From the NCBI RefSeq assembly GCF_023015985.1, contig NZ_JALKAO010000002.1, positions 434,001 through 498,000 on the forward strand: 64,000 bases of DNA. The letters run 5' to 3'. The translations under genes and the position numbers were made by a program. Below the pieces are notes generated by a model. The model was given only the letters and a program-made list of their open reading frames with translations, was not told the origin of the DNA and did no database searches. This DNA comes from Marivita sp. S6314 (lineage in GTDB: Bacteria; Pseudomonadota; Alphaproteobacteria; Rhodobacterales; Rhodobacteraceae). This document shows, piece by piece, positions 9,522-19,019 of this stretch (positions are counted from its first letter, which is position 1; each line of letters starts with the position of its first letter).

Positions 9522-9843
9522 CCAACTTGATTCTGTTTTTTCGGCAATGGCAGACCCAACCCGCCGGGCGGTCATTGAAACGCTTTTGAAAGGTCCGGCC
9601 TCGGTGTCGGACCTGCATGCGCCGCACGCGATGGCGATGCCGTCGTTCCTCAAGCACATTCGCAAGCTGGAGGATGCAGGGCTTGTGACCTCGCAGAAAA
9701 CCGGGCGCACCCGGATGATCCACATCGAGGCCGCACCCATGCGGGCGGCGGAGGATTGGTTAAGCCGGCAACGCAAACTCTGGGAGGGACGGCTGGACCG
9801 GCTGCAAACCCTTGCAGAAGCTCTTGAAAGGAAACCGCAATGA
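9514..9843 (+). CDS. ArsR-type winged-helix transcriptional repressor
   Basis: A 109-aa protein of the ArsR/SmtB HTH fold, in the subgroup usually paired with AHSA1/SRPBCC genes. Typical N-terminus SVFSAMADPTRRAVIETLLK, recognition region MAMPSFLKHIRKLEDAGLV and wing TSQKTGRTRMIHIE are visible. There is no metal-binding cysteine motif, so it probably does not sense metals. Its stop overlaps the next start as ATGA. Two matching 16-bp palindromes, one over its own start codon, indicate autorepression. The ligand cannot be inferred. Confidence 0.92.
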   Translation: MANQLDSVFSAMADPTRRAVIETLLKGPASVSDLHAPHAMAMPSFLKHIRKLEDAGLVTSQKTGRTRMIHIEAAPMRAAEDWLSRQRKLWEGRLDRLQTLAEALERKPQ

Positions 9844-10301
9844 CCCAACCCGGAGCCCATTTTCAACTGACCCGCTCAATCGCCGCCCCACCGGAGCGCC
9901 TTTGGTCGTTGCTGACCGAACCCAAGGCGCGAGAGCTTTGGGGCGCCCCTTCGGACAAGGCGACTCTTGTGCTCGAAAAAGCCGACCTGCGCGAAGGTGG
10001 CCAGGAGCGGCACCGGTGCGGACCTGCGGATAATCCGGAATTTGTGGTGGACACACACTGGTATCATCTTTCCGCCCCTGATCTGGCCTGTTTCACCGAA
10101 ACCATCAGCGCGGGCGGCACCCGGTTTGCGGTCACTCTGGTGACTTATGCGTTGGTCGCTGCAGGCGATGGCACGACACTGACCGTTGATGTGGGCCTCG
10201 CACCGCTGACGGATGGCGACATGCGCGACGACTTCCAGCAGGGCTGGAACAGCGGGTTGGACCGGCTGGAGCGGTTCATCAAAGAGGACGCTTTCGCATG
10301 A
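9840..10301 (+). CDS. SRPBCC (AHSA1-like) domain protein 1
   Basis: A 153-aa single-domain protein of the START/Bet v1 fold with a hydrophobic cavity. The N-terminal pattern FQLTRSIAAPPERLWSLLTE and the C-terminal GWNSGLDRLERFI are standard for AHSA1/YndB-type proteins. Such proteins bind small hydrophobic ligands or act as Hsp90-activator relatives; no catalytic residues are diagnostic. It overlaps the repressor gene upstream and a second SRPBCC gene downstream by 4 bases each, so all three are one transcript. Confidence 0.88.
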   Translation: MTQPGAHFQLTRSIAAPPERLWSLLTEPKARELWGAPSDKATLVLEKADLREGGQERHRCGPADNPEFVVDTHWYHLSAPDLACFTETISAGGTRFAVTLVTYALVAAGDGTTLTVDVGLAPLTDGDMRDDFQQGWNSGLDRLERFIKEDAFA

Positions 10302-10765
10302 CGTTCAATCCCGAAACCGACCTGCAGATCGAGCGGGTGATGCGGGCAAGCCCGGAAGCGATCTGGCGCTGCTGGGAAGAGCCGGACCTGTTCAAGCAAT
10401 GGTTCGTGCCCCCACCCGTGGAAGTGACCGAGGTCGACAACGATCTGCGTTCCGGCGGGCGGGCGTTCAACGTGATGAAACTGCCCGACGGGACGCTGAT
10501 GGAAAACGATGGTTGTTTTCTGCTGGCAGAGCCCTGCCGTCGGTTGGTCTTTACCGATGGTTGCCTGAAAGGGTTTCGCCCGGCACCGACACCGGCGTTC
10601 ATGACGGCAGATGTGCGGTTGATCCCGCAGGACGGTGGCACGCTCTACACCGCCCACGTGATGCACAGCGATGCCGCCAAGAAGGTCGAGCATGAAAAGA
10701 TGGGATTTCACGACGGGTGGGGGACCACCTTTGGCCTGCTGGATCAATTGGCGCGAACCCTGTGA
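10298..10765 (+). CDS. SRPBCC (AHSA1-like) domain protein 2
   Basis: A 155-aa paralogue-type protein with the same fold as its neighbour: LQIERVMRASPEAIWRCWEE at the N-terminus, FKQWFVPPPVEV, and a C-terminal HDGWGTTFGLLDQL helix. It overlaps the preceding gene by ATGA and ends the three-gene unit. The substrate is unknown. Two different AHSA1 proteins under one ArsR regulator suggest a response to a hydrophobic compound, but that is inference. Confidence 0.88.
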   Translation: MTFNPETDLQIERVMRASPEAIWRCWEEPDLFKQWFVPPPVEVTEVDNDLRSGGRAFNVMKLPDGTLMENDGCFLLAEPCRRLVFTDGCLKGFRPAPTPAFMTADVRLIPQDGGTLYTAHVMHSDAAKKVEHEKMGFHDGWGTTFGLLDQLARTL

Positions 10766-10816
10766 ACCCATCCCGTTTCAACGCTACCAAAATTAGGAAT
10801 TGTTATTTCCGACTAT

Positions 10817-10850
10817 TTTTGTCAGTAATTAAGTGCAATACCTGACAAAA
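10817..10850 (+). promoter_or_regulatory. Inverted repeat overlapping a ribosome-binding site
   Basis: TTTTGTCAG (10817-10825) and CTGACAAAA (10842-10850) form a perfect 9-bp stem with a 16-base loop. The right arm runs into AAAAGGA, the Shine-Dalgarno sequence of the gene at 10861. In RNA the stem would partly hide the ribosome-binding site; as DNA it could be an operator. Confidence 0.5.
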
Positions 10851-10860
10851 GGAATCAGAA

Positions 10861-11178
10861 ATGAAAATTTCAGTCAAAAATGCGCTTCCTGCGCTGGTTT
10901 TTGTTGCCGGTGCGGCAAGCGCATCTGGATCGGGATCAACGGACCATGGCGAAACAAACCATCTGCAAAACGGCGCATTCTCCTATGAGGTCTTCGAGGC
11001 CTCCGTCGAACATGTCGACCTTGAAGGGTGCCCGGCGGAATTCGACACGGAGGTGATGTTTTGCAGAATGACGCTCGCCTCCGACCTCGCGCATGTGTTC
11101 GTCTTTTCCTACAATGGTGAGCAACCGCTCTTGGCTGTGAAGTCTTACGAACTGACAGACGGCTTTGTGCCGTTCTAA
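10861..11178 (+). CDS. Small secreted protein of unknown function
   Basis: A 105-aa protein with a signal peptide (MKISVKNALPALVFVAGAAS, cleavage probably after ASA near residue 22) and a short mature part. The mature part has two cysteines (EGCPAEF and VMFCRMT) that could form one disulfide. I recognise no family. It sits alone between the SRPBCC genes and the xanthine dehydrogenase operon in a locally AT-richer stretch. AAAAGGA precedes the ATG by 8 bases and is followed by a strong terminator 29 bases after the stop, so it is a stand-alone unit. Confidence 0.75.
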   Translation: MKISVKNALPALVFVAGAASASGSGSTDHGETNHLQNGAFSYEVFEASVEHVDLEGCPAEFDTEVMFCRMTLASDLAHVFVFSYNGEQPLLAVKSYELTDGFVPF

Positions 11179-11206
11179 TATCGAGAAAACTGCGGCACCC
11201 CGCACC

Positions 11207-11232
11207 AAACGGCGCAGATTTGCGCCGTTTTT
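11207..11232 (+). terminator. Rho-independent terminator after the small secreted protein gene
   Basis: AACGGCGCA (11208-11216), loop GATT, TGCGCCGTT (11221-11229), then a run of T. The 9-bp perfect GC-rich stem with T-tail is a standard terminator and separates this gene from xdhA. Confidence 0.88.
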
Positions 11233-11356
11233 GCTTGCCAAACCCCTGCCCGCCTGCCTAGCCTGATCGCTGAAACAGGGAAAACCCGCGCGCTTTCTAC
11301 GCCGCATCGAGGGCGCGCTATAAACGGGTGATTGGTAAGGCGGCGGGTAATTTCAC

Positions 11357-12703
11357 ATGGATGTCACCTTTCTTCTGAATGGAGAGAGCGTGGAACTGCG
11401 CGATGTGTCACCGACCGTGACGCTGCTGGACTGGCTGCGCGAAGACCGCGGGCTGACGGGGACCAAGGAAGGCTGCAACGAAGGCGATTGCGGCGCATGC
11501 ACGGTGATGGTCACCGATGCGCGCGGGGCGCGGGGGCTGAACGCGTGCATCCTCTTCCTGCCGCAACTCGACGGCTGCGCCGTGCGCACGGTTGAAGGGA
11601 TCAGCGGACCCGACGGCACGTTCCACCCGGTGCAGGACGCCATGGTCACACATCACGGATCGCAATGCGGGTTCTGCACGCCGGGTTTCGTCGTCCAGAT
11701 GGCGGTTGCCCATCGCAACGGCGACCATGCGCATGATGATGCGCTGGCCGGGAACCTGTGCCGCTGTACAGGCTATGCGCCCATTATCCGGGCCGCCGAA
11801 GCAGCCGCTGATGCGCCCGTGCCCGACTGGATGATGGAACCCCAAGTTCAGGGACCCGACCCGATCAGCCTCGATGATCTGGCGGCTGACTACCTTGCGC
11901 GGCCCGACGCCACCCTGATCGCCGGGGCAACCGATGTGGGGCTTTGGGTGACAAAGTCGCTTGTCGCGCTGGACGACGTGATCTTTCTGAACCGGTGCCC
12001 GGACTTGCAGGACATCGCGATCACCGATGACACCGTTCGCTTTGGCGCGGGGGTGACGATGGATCGCGTGATGGAGATCATGGCCGACCGCCATCCCTCT
12101 TACGCGGAAATGATCCGTCGCTACGGGTCCGCCCAAGTGCGCGCAGCGGCCACGATTGGCGGCAACATCGCCAACGGCTCCCCCATCGGGGACAACCCGC
12201 CTGCGCTGATCGCGTTGGGGGCGGTATTGCATCTGCGCCGGGGGGATGAGACGCGGGATCTGCCGCTCGAAGATTTCTTTGTCGATTACGGCAAGCAGGA
12301 CCGCCACCCCGGGGAACTGGTCACCGGGGTGTCGATCCCGGTGCAGCAGGACCGCTTGCGGGTTTACAAGCTGTCCAAACGGTTCGATCAGGACATCTCG
12401 GCGGTGTGCGGGGCGTTCAATCTTCGGATCGAGGACGGCACCGTCGCCGCGGCGCGGATCGCCTTTGGCGGCATGGCAGGCGTTCCGAAACGCGCAACAT
12501 CGGTCGAGGCCGACCTTATCGGCGCGCGCTGGACCGAGGACACCGTACGCGCGGTGATGGACCGCCTGGAGGCGGATTTCACCCCGCTGTCGGATATGCG
12601 CGCCAGCGCGGAGTACCGCCTGAAAACCGCGCAGAACATGCTGCTGCGGGTCTGGAACGAAGATCAGGGCATCGCGTCAAACGTGCTGGAGGTGTCGGCA
12701 TGA
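11357..12703 (+). CDS. xdhA: Xanthine dehydrogenase small subunit (2Fe-2S and FAD)
   Basis: The electron-transfer subunit of the cytosolic molybdenum hydroxylase that oxidises hypoxanthine to xanthine and urate, 448 aa. The plant-ferredoxin-type cluster is [12 protein letters not shown] (Cys 40, 45, 48). The second all-alpha 2Fe-2S domain has CGFCTPGF (about 104-107) and LCRCTGY (about 135). The FAD domain follows with [16 protein letters not shown]. Its TGA overlaps the xdhB ATG. The upstream 120 bases contain no regulator gene and no clear operator. Confidence 0.95.
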   Translation: MDVTFLLNGESVELRDVSPTVTLLDWLREDRGLTGTKEGCNEGDCGACTVMVTDARGARGLNACILFLPQLDGCAVRTVEGISGPDGTFHPVQDAMVTHHGSQCGFCTPGFVVQMAVAHRNGDHAHDDALAGNLCRCTGYAPIIRAAEAAADAPVPDWMMEPQVQGPDPISLDDLAADYLARPDATLIAGATDVGLWVTKSLVALDDVIFLNRCPDLQDIAITDDTVRFGAGVTMDRVMEIMADRHPSYAEMIRRYGSAQVRAAATIGGNIANGSPIGDNPPALIALGAVLHLRRGDETRDLPLEDFFVDYGKQDRHPGELVTGVSIPVQQDRLRVYKLSKRFDQDISAVCGAFNLRIEDGTVAAARIAFGGMAGVPKRATSVEADLIGARWTEDTVRAVMDRLEADFTPLSDMRASAEYRLKTAQNMLLRVWNEDQGIASNVLEVSA

Positions 12704-15114
12704 GCGTGCAGAAACCCCTGCCCCATGATGCCGCCCGCCTGCACGTCACCGGTGCGGCGCGCTATGTCGATGACATCCCGACGCCGCGCGGCACGCTGCA
12801 TCTGGCCTTTGGTCAGAGCAGCATCGCCGCCGGACGCATCACCGCGATTGATCTTGAGGCCGTTCGCGCCGCCGCCGGTGTGGTTGGCGTGTGGGAGGCC
12901 AAAGACCTGCCGTCGGAGTGCGATTGTTCGCCCTCTGCCCATGACGAACCCATGCTGTCGGGGGCAACGATCCATTATCTGGGACAGCCGGTGTTCCTTG
13001 TGGCCGCGACCAGCCATCTGGCAGCGCGCAAAGCCGCCCGACTGGCGCAGATCACCTATGCCGAACGCGATGCAATCCTGACGATTGAAGACGCGCTGGC
13101 GGCAGACGCGCGGTTCGAGGATGGCCCGCGGATCTGGGAAAAGGGCGATCCCGGCGAAGCAATTGACACCGCGCCGCATCAGGTCAGCGGTGTGATCGAA
13201 ATGGGCGGGCAGGAGCATTTTTACCTTGAAGGCCAGTCCGCCATGGCGCTGCCGCAGGAAGGCGGCGACATGGTGGTGCAGTCCTCGACCCAGCACCCGA
13301 CGGAAATTCAGCACAAGGTTGCCCATGCGCTGAACATCCCGATGCATGCGGTGCGGGTTGAGACCCGGCGCATGGGCGGTGGGTTTGGAGGCAAGGAAAG
13401 CCAGGGGAACGCCCTGGCGATTGCCTGTGCTGTCGTTGCGGCGGCGACCGGCAAGCCAGCCAAGATGCGCTATGACCGCGATGATGACTTCATGATCACC
13501 GGCAAGCGTCACGATTTCCGTATTGCCTATCGCGTCGGTTTTGACGCGGCAGGCAAGGTGACGGGCGTCGAGTTTGAACAATACACGCGCTGCGGCTGGG
13601 CGCAGGATTTGTCGATCCCGGTGGCGGACCGGGCGATGCTGCATGCCGACAACGCGTATCATCTGCCCCATGTGCGAATCGAAAGCCACCGGTTGCGGAC
13701 CAATACCCAAAGCGCGACCGCGTTTCGCGGGTTCGGCGGGCCGCAGGGGATGCTGGGCATCGAACGGGTGATGGATCACATCGCGCATGACCTTGGGCTG
13801 GACCCGGTCGAGGTGCGGCGCGCGAATTACTATGCGTCCCATGTGGAGGGGGGCCAGCCCCCCGCGCCTGCGGCGCCCCCCCGAGGTATTTTGGAAACAG
13901 AGACAACGGATGCCGACCTGGCGTCGCGGGGATCGACCGGTCTGGTCGAAGAGACCGGGGCGCAACCCGCTGCTGCGGTCCAGACGACGCCGTATGGGCA
14001 GGTGGTCGAGGATTTCGAACTGGATGCCCTGACCGACCGGTTGCTGGCGTCGGCCAACTATGGCGCCCGGCGCGCGGAGGTGGCGGCGTGGAACGCGGAA
14101 CATCCCGTGTTGAAGAAAGGGATCGCCTTTTCGCCGGTGAAGTTCGGGATTTCCTTTACGCTGACCCATCTGAACCAGGCGGGTGCGTTGGTGCATGTCT
14201 ATCAGGACGGCTCTATCCACATGAACCATGGCGGCACCGAGATGGGACAAGGGTTGTTCCAGAAGGTGGCGCAGGTCGCAGCCGACCGCTTTGGCGTGCC
14301 GCTGGAGATGGTCAAGATCACCGCCACCGATACCGGCAAGGTGCCCAATACATCGGCCACTGCGGCTTCATCGGGGTCGGACCTGAACGGGATGGCGGTC
14401 AAGGCCGCCTGCGACACGATCCGGGACCGAATGGCCAATCACCTTGCCGCCCTGCACCAGACAGACCGGGACAAGGTCCGTTTTGCCGATGGGCATGTGA
14501 CGGTTGGTGAGGAACGCTACAGTTTCGCGCAGGTGGCGCAGATGGCCTATGAAGCGCGGGTCAGCCTGTCGGCAACCGGGTTTTACCGGACACCAAAGCT
14601 GAGCTGGGACCGGATCAAGGGGCATGGGCGGCCGTTCTTTTACTTTGCCTATGGCGCTGCGGTGAGCGAAGTGGTGGTGGACACGCTGACCGGCGAATAC
14701 CGCATTCTGCGCACGGATCTTCTGCATGACGCGGGAGCGTCGCTGAACCCGGCGCTGGATATCGGACAGGTCGAAGGCGGCTTTGTCCAGGGCGCGGGCT
14801 GGCTCACCACCGAGGAACTGGTTTGGGACGACAGCGGGCGATTGCGCACCCACGCACCATCGACCTACAAGATCCCGGCCTGTTCGGACCGGCCTGGCGT
14901 GTTCAATGTTGACCTGTGGGACGGGCGCAACCGCGAGGATACGATTTACCGCTCCAAGGCGGTGGGGGAGCCGCCATTCATGCTGGGCATGTCGGTGTTC
15001 CTGGCGCTGTCGGATGCGATTGCGTCCTGTGGCACGGCCTATCCGGCGCTTGACGCCCCCGCCACGCCCGAACGCGTGCTGGCCGCCATTGATCGGGTGC
15101 GCGATGGCGTTTGA
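12700..15114 (+). CDS. xdhB: Xanthine dehydrogenase large subunit (molybdopterin-binding), with internal insertion
   Basis: The catalytic subunit, 804 aa from the ATG at 12700 ([10 protein letters not shown]) that overlaps xdhA. Moco-binding [13 protein letters not shown] lies near residue 224, [11 protein letters not shown] near 345, and the catalytic glutamate is E757 in KAVGEPPF. Compared with the family, about 44 residues (383-426) are inserted between ANYYASHVE and [11 protein letters not shown]. The 5' part of the insertion is a GC-rich double hairpin sequence resembling a dispersed Rhodobacteraceae repeat. The frame is kept and all catalytic motifs are present, so the enzyme is probably active. 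A shadow extension upstream of 12700 overlaps xdhA and is rejected. Confidence 0.95.
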   Translation: MSVQKPLPHDAARLHVTGAARYVDDIPTPRGTLHLAFGQSSIAAGRITAIDLEAVRAAAGVVGVWEAKDLPSECDCSPSAHDEPMLSGATIHYLGQPVFLVAATSHLAARKAARLAQITYAERDAILTIEDALAADARFEDGPRIWEKGDPGEAIDTAPHQVSGVIEMGGQEHFYLEGQSAMALPQEGGDMVVQSSTQHPTEIQHKVAHALNIPMHAVRVETRRMGGGFGGKESQGNALAIACAVVAAATGKPAKMRYDRDDDFMITGKRHDFRIAYRVGFDAAGKVTGVEFEQYTRCGWAQDLSIPVADRAMLHADNAYHLPHVRIESHRLRTNTQSATAFRGFGGPQGMLGIERVMDHIAHDLGLDPVEVRRANYYASHVEGGQPPAPAAPPRGILETETTDADLASRGSTGLVEETGAQPAAAVQTTPYGQVVEDFELDALTDRLLASANYGARRAEVAAWNAEHPVLKKGIAFSPVKFGISFTLTHLNQAGALVHVYQDGSIHMNHGGTEMGQGLFQKVAQVAADRFGVPLEMVKITATDTGKVPNTSATAASSGSDLNGMAVKAACDTIRDRMANHLAALHQTDRDKVRFADGHVTVGEERYSFAQVAQMAYEARVSLSATGFYRTPKLSWDRIKGHGRPFFYFAYGAAVSEVVVDTLTGEYRILRTDLLHDAGASLNPALDIGQVEGGFVQGAGWLTTEELVWDDSGRLRTHAPSTYKIPACSDRPGVFNVDLWDGRNREDTIYRSKAVGEPPFMLGMSVFLALSDAIASCGTAYPALDAPATPERVLAAIDRVRDGV
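13845..13903 (+). repeat. Dispersed palindromic repeat inserted in frame within xdhB
   Basis: GGGGGGC-ca-GCCCCCC (13848-13863) is followed at once by GCGCC-tgc-GGCGC (13864-13876), a C-run, then GAGGTATTTTGGAAACAGAG. From memory, elements with a G-run/CCAG/C-run hairpin and a GAGGTATTT tail recur between genes in Roseobacter-group genomes. Here it lies inside a gene and is translated as part of a 44-residue Pro/Ala-rich insertion. Confidence 0.6.
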
Positions 15115-16045
15115 TCTGGCGACACTCAAAGCGGCGGTGGCGACACACGGACGGGTGGCCCGGATCGTGATCGCCGAGGTCGCCGGTTCCTCCCCGCGCG
15201 AGGTCGGCGCGTCCATGCTGGTCTGGGAGGGCGGTCAATCGGGCACCATCGGTGGCGGCGCGCTGGAATATCAGGCGGCAGAACACGCCTTTGCGCGCGA
15301 GGGCGTCACGAAACATCCGCTGGGCCCGGATCTGGGCCAGTGCTGTGGTGGCGTCGTCACCCTGTTGACCGAACAGTTCGATGCGGCCTCCGTTGCCGCG
15401 CTTGAGGGGCGTGCCGTGTATGCGCGCGGTCCCGGTGAGATGCCGCTGGCGGTGCAACGGATGCTGACCTGCGCGCGCAATCAGGGTGTCGAATTGCGGC
15501 CCCGCATGGTGCAGGGCTGGTTTGTGGAACCGATGGCGACACAGACCCGTCCGGTCTGGATCTGGGGTGCCGGGCATGTCGGTCGGGCCTTGGTCAACGT
15601 TCTGTTGCCGTTGCCCGAAATGGACATCACCTGGGTCGATACCGCCCCTGCCCGCTTTCCGGAAACGCCTCGGGACGGTGTGAACGTGTTGCCAGCCAGC
15701 GATCCGCTGCGGGTGATCCCGCATGCGCCGGATGACGCGATGCATATCATCGTCACCTATTCCCACGCGCTGGATCTGGCCTTGTGCGACGCGCTGTTGC
15801 GGCATGGGTTCAGTTTTGCCGGGTTGATCGGATCCGACACGAAAAAAGCGCGCTTTGCATCGCGGCTGCGCCAGATGGGCCATACCGACGCCCAGATCGC
15901 ACGCATTCACTGCCCCATCGGGCAGAAATCGCTTGGCAAACATCCTCAGGCCATTGCCGTGGGCGTCGCGAGCCAACTTCTTGACCTCCCCATGACCAAA
16001 GCAGGTGCCCCGTGGCAGACACGCTCCTCAGCCTTTCGGGCTTGA
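15104..16045 (+). CDS. xdhC: Xanthine dehydrogenase accessory protein
   Basis: Inserts and sulfurates the molybdenum cofactor of xanthine dehydrogenase, 313 aa. It has the N-terminal XdhC/CoxI domain (RIVIAEVAGSSPREVGASML, then GTIGGGALEYQAA and LGQCCGGVV) and the C-terminal Rossmann part (WIWGAGHVGRALVNVL; FAGLIGSDTKKARF). I chose the ATG at 15104, which overlaps the xdhB end by 11 bases and matches the family N-terminus. Its 3' end overlaps the next gene (ABC ATPase, GTG at 16012) by 34 bases, tying cofactor insertion to the transporter operon. Confidence 0.95.
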   Translation: MAFDLATLKAAVATHGRVARIVIAEVAGSSPREVGASMLVWEGGQSGTIGGGALEYQAAEHAFAREGVTKHPLGPDLGQCCGGVVTLLTEQFDAASVAALEGRAVYARGPGEMPLAVQRMLTCARNQGVELRPRMVQGWFVEPMATQTRPVWIWGAGHVGRALVNVLLPLPEMDITWVDTAPARFPETPRDGVNVLPASDPLRVIPHAPDDAMHIIVTYSHALDLALCDALLRHGFSFAGLIGSDTKKARFASRLRQMGHTDAQIARIHCPIGQKSLGKHPQAIAVGVASQLLDLPMTKAGAPWQTRSSAFRA

Positions 16046-17535
16046 CCAAAGCCTATCCCGGCGTTGTTGCCAATGACGACGTGTCGTTTGACATCCGGGA
16101 GGGCGAAATCCACGCGCTACTGGGTGAAAACGGGGCCGGGAAATCAACCTTGGTCAAGATGATCTATGGCTTGGTGAAACCCGACAAAGGCGCGATGGTG
16201 TTTCGCGGCGCGCCTTACGCACCCGCCGAACCCCGCGCCGCAAGGGCGTCGGGCGTGGCGATGGTGTTCCAGCATTTTTCGTTGTTTGACGCGCTGGACG
16301 TGGCGGAGAACGTCGCACTGGGCATGGAGAACCCGCCCCCTGCCCGCGATCTGGCGCAGCAGATCCGCGAGGTGTCCGAGACTTACGGTCTGCCGCTGGA
16401 CCCCTCCCGCACGGTGGGCACCTTGTCGGCAGGCGAGCGGCAACGCGTGGAGATCATTCGCTGTCTTCTGCAGGATCCAAAGCTGTTGATCATGGATGAG
16501 CCGACCTCGGTGCTGACACCGCAAGAGGTGGAGATCCTGTTCGAGACCCTGCGCAAGCTGAAGTCCGAGGGCACGGCGATCCTGTATATTTCGCACAAGC
16601 TGGAAGAAATCCGAAGCTTGTGTGACCACGCCACGGTGCTGCGGTTGGGCAAGAATGTCGGCACCTGTACCCCGTCGGAAACCACCGCGCGGGCGATGGC
16701 GGAGATGATGATCGGGTCGACCTTTGCCACACCCGCCGCCAAGGCCACCACGCCGGGGGACGTTCTGTTGCGGGTCGACAATCTGACCATGCCCGCGCCG
16801 GGATCGTTCGGCACACCGCTGCGCAGCATCAGTTTTGAGCTGCGCGCCGGAGAGGTGCTGGGTTTTGGCGGCGTGGCCGGAAACGGGCAGGACGAGTTGT
16901 TGCTGGCGCTGTCCGGTGAGCGGTTGGCCGAGAAAGGCACAATTTGGGTCAAGGGCGCGGATGTCAGCCGCGACGGTCCAACGGCGCGCCGGGCCGCCGG
17001 GTGCCTGACAGCGCCCGAAGAACGGTTGGGCCATGCGGCAGCGCCCAATATGAGCCTGACCGAAAACGTTATCCTCACGGCCGGGCGGCGCGAGAATTTG
17101 GTGAACAACGGCTTTATCAACTGGGGTCGGGCAGATCAGTTTGCCGCAGATGTGATCAAACGGTTCGACGTGCGCACACCGGGCACCCATGTGGCCGCAC
17201 GGGCGTTGTCGGGCGGCAACCTGCAGAAGTTCGTGATTGGCCGCGAGGTGGCGCAAAATCCGGACGTTCTGGTTGTGAACCAACCCACATGGGGTGTGGA
17301 TGCCGCGGCGGCAGCCGCCATTCGGCAGGCGCTTCTGGATCTGGCCGAGAAAGGCGCGGCGATCCTTGTTGTCAGTCAGGATCTGGATGAGCTGATGGAA
17401 ATTGCGGATCGGTTCGGGGCCTTGAACGAAGGACGCCTGTCGGCGCTCAAACCGGTCAAGGATCTTGATCTGGAAGAAATCGGTCTGATGATGGGCGGTG
17501 CGCATGACATGGAGGTGGCCCATGTCGCGGAATGA
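16012..17535 (+). CDS. BMP-family ABC transporter ATPase (two nucleotide-binding domains)
   Basis: A 507-aa tandem ABC ATPase energising uptake of a purine/nucleoside-type substrate. The first domain is complete: GENGAGKST (about 37-45), signature TLSAGERQRVEIIR, Walker B LLIMDEPTS. The second is degenerate as usual in this family: GVAGNGQDELLLALSG in place of a Walker A, LSGGNLQKFVIGRE, and VVNQPTWGVD with Gln at the catalytic Glu position. Start is GTG at 16012 inside the xdhC 3' end; this gives the expected MADTLLSLSGLTKAYPGVVA. With the downstream permeases it resembles the YufO/NupA type. Confidence 0.93.
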   Translation: MADTLLSLSGLTKAYPGVVANDDVSFDIREGEIHALLGENGAGKSTLVKMIYGLVKPDKGAMVFRGAPYAPAEPRAARASGVAMVFQHFSLFDALDVAENVALGMENPPPARDLAQQIREVSETYGLPLDPSRTVGTLSAGERQRVEIIRCLLQDPKLLIMDEPTSVLTPQEVEILFETLRKLKSEGTAILYISHKLEEIRSLCDHATVLRLGKNVGTCTPSETTARAMAEMMIGSTFATPAAKATTPGDVLLRVDNLTMPAPGSFGTPLRSISFELRAGEVLGFGGVAGNGQDELLLALSGERLAEKGTIWVKGADVSRDGPTARRAAGCLTAPEERLGHAAAPNMSLTENVILTAGRRENLVNNGFINWGRADQFAADVIKRFDVRTPGTHVAARALSGGNLQKFVIGREVAQNPDVLVVNQPTWGVDAAAAAAIRQALLDLAEKGAAILVVSQDLDELMEIADRFGALNEGRLSALKPVKDLDLEEIGLMMGGAHDMEVAHVAE

Positions 17536-17628
17536 TCCGTGTGGGATGCTTCGATTGCGGCCTGTCAGCATGACGCTTTGTGAAGAACCGACGCCCGGCC
17601 CCAGAACGAACCATCAGGAGGGGCACCG

Positions 17629-18717
17629 ATGATCCGCCTTGAAAAACGCCCGCAGCCGTCGAAGATGTGGATCTACATGACCCCGGTCCTGGCGGTGCTG
17701 CTGACCATGCTCTTCGGCGGGATCATGTTCATGGTGATCGGCACGTCCCCGATCGAGGCGATCCGCACGATCTTTTGGGACCCGTTGTTCCATCCGCAGT
17801 TTGCCGCGTTTTCCCGGCCTCAGCTTTTGGTGAAGGCAGGGCCTCTGATCCTGATCGCCATCGGGTTGTCCATCGGGTTCCGGGCCGGGATCTGGAATAT
17901 CGGGGCCGAGGGGCAATACATCATCGGGGCCATTTGCGGCGCGGGGGTGGGGCTTGCCCTCTACCCGATGGAGTCGGCGCTGATCCTGCCGCTGATGATC
18001 ATCGCAGGGGCGCTGGGGGGCTGGGCCTGGGCAATGATCCCGGCAATCCTGAAGGTGAAATTCGGGACCAACGAAATTCTGGTGTCCCTGATGCTGGTCT
18101 ACGTGGCGGAGAACATTCTTGCGTCGGTCTCCTCGGGAGTGTTGCGCAACCCCGAGGGTATGGGCTTTCCGGGATCGCGCAACCTTGCGCAGTGGTCCTC
18201 GTCTCAGAACCTGGAACTGTTCGCGGGTTCGGGCATGCATCTGGGGGTTTTGACAGCCTTCATCGCGGTGATCCTGGCCTATGTGCTGCTGACGCGACAC
18301 ATTCAGGGGTACAATATCCGTCTGACCGGCGAGGCCCCCCGCGCCGCGCGCTTTGCCGGGGTCTCCCCTGCGCGCACGGTTTTGTTCTGTCTGGGCTTGG
18401 CCGGAGTACTGGCCGGGATGGCGGGATTGTTTGAAGTCACCGGGCCTGCGGGCCAGATCACCATTGATTTCGGATCGGGCTATGGGTTCACCGCGATCAT
18501 CGTTGCGTTTCTGGGCCGGTTGCACCCGGTGGGCATTCTGCTGGCCGGGTTGTTGATGGCGCTGACCTATATCGGTGGAGAACTTGCACAGCTGATGCTG
18601 GGTGTGCCGGGGGCGTCGATCCAGTTGTTTCAGGGCATGCTTTTGTTCTTCCTTTTGGGCGTGGATGTGTTGACGAATTTCCGTATCAGAGTTGGCAAAG
18701 CCGAGGTGGCGGCATGA
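17629..18717 (+). CDS. BMP-family ABC transporter permease 1
   Basis: A 362-aa inner-membrane permease of the BPD_transp_2 class (YufP/NupP-like). It has a cytosolic N-terminus (RLEKRPQPSKM) and about ten hydrophobic segments. Characteristic GIWNIGAEGQYIIG and VKFGTNEILVSLMLVYVAE are visible, plus the EAA-like loop GEAPRAARFAGVSPAR. It starts 93 bases after the ATPase with AGGAGGGG in front of the ATG. It overlaps the following small membrane gene by 4 bases. Confidence 0.93.
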   Translation: MIRLEKRPQPSKMWIYMTPVLAVLLTMLFGGIMFMVIGTSPIEAIRTIFWDPLFHPQFAAFSRPQLLVKAGPLILIAIGLSIGFRAGIWNIGAEGQYIIGAICGAGVGLALYPMESALILPLMIIAGALGGWAWAMIPAILKVKFGTNEILVSLMLVYVAENILASVSSGVLRNPEGMGFPGSRNLAQWSSSQNLELFAGSGMHLGVLTAFIAVILAYVLLTRHIQGYNIRLTGEAPRAARFAGVSPARTVLFCLGLAGVLAGMAGLFEVTGPAGQITIDFGSGYGFTAIIVAFLGRLHPVGILLAGLLMALTYIGGELAQLMLGVPGASIQLFQGMLLFFLLGVDVLTNFRIRVGKAEVAA

Positions 18718-19019
18718 GGCTGGGTGATATGCTGCCCCTTGGCATGGGGCTGATGATGGGCGCGATGGGCATGTGGATGTTGCATGGGGCGCTGACAGGG
18801 GATGGCGGGATGCCGGGCGCGATCTTCATCCTCGCGCATGTGGCTGTTGTCGGCCTTGGCGCGCTGGCTGCGGCGTTTGGGCTGCATCGGCGCTGGCCTG
18901 CGCTGCGGCGCATCCGATTGCATCGACCGTCGCTCCGGCATGCAGGCGTGATGCTTGCGGTCGCGCTTGGCACGGCGATGGTGATCCACGTCATTCACGG
19001 AGGCCCGCCATGGACCTGA
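18714..19019 (+). CDS. Small membrane protein embedded between the two permease genes
   Basis: A 101-aa protein with three predicted membrane segments (residues about 6-25, 34-55 and 77-94) and a basic loop in between (LHRRWPALRRIRLHRPSLRH). It overlaps permease 1 by ATGA and permease 2 by 10 bases, so it is expressed with the transporter. I recognise no family. Position and tight coupling suggest an accessory membrane subunit, or a small protein stabilising the transporter; this is inference. Codon usage resembles its neighbours. Confidence 0.72.
   Translation: MRLGDMLPLGMGLMMGAMGMWMLHGALTGDGGMPGAIFILAHVAVVGLGALAAAFGLHRRWPALRRIRLHRPSLRHAGVMLAVALGTAMVIHVIHGGPPWT

Noticed and set aside
12664-14250. 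A 528-codon open frame opposite xdhB
   Set aside because: Antisense shadow of the conserved molybdopterin domain; no signal for translation or homology.
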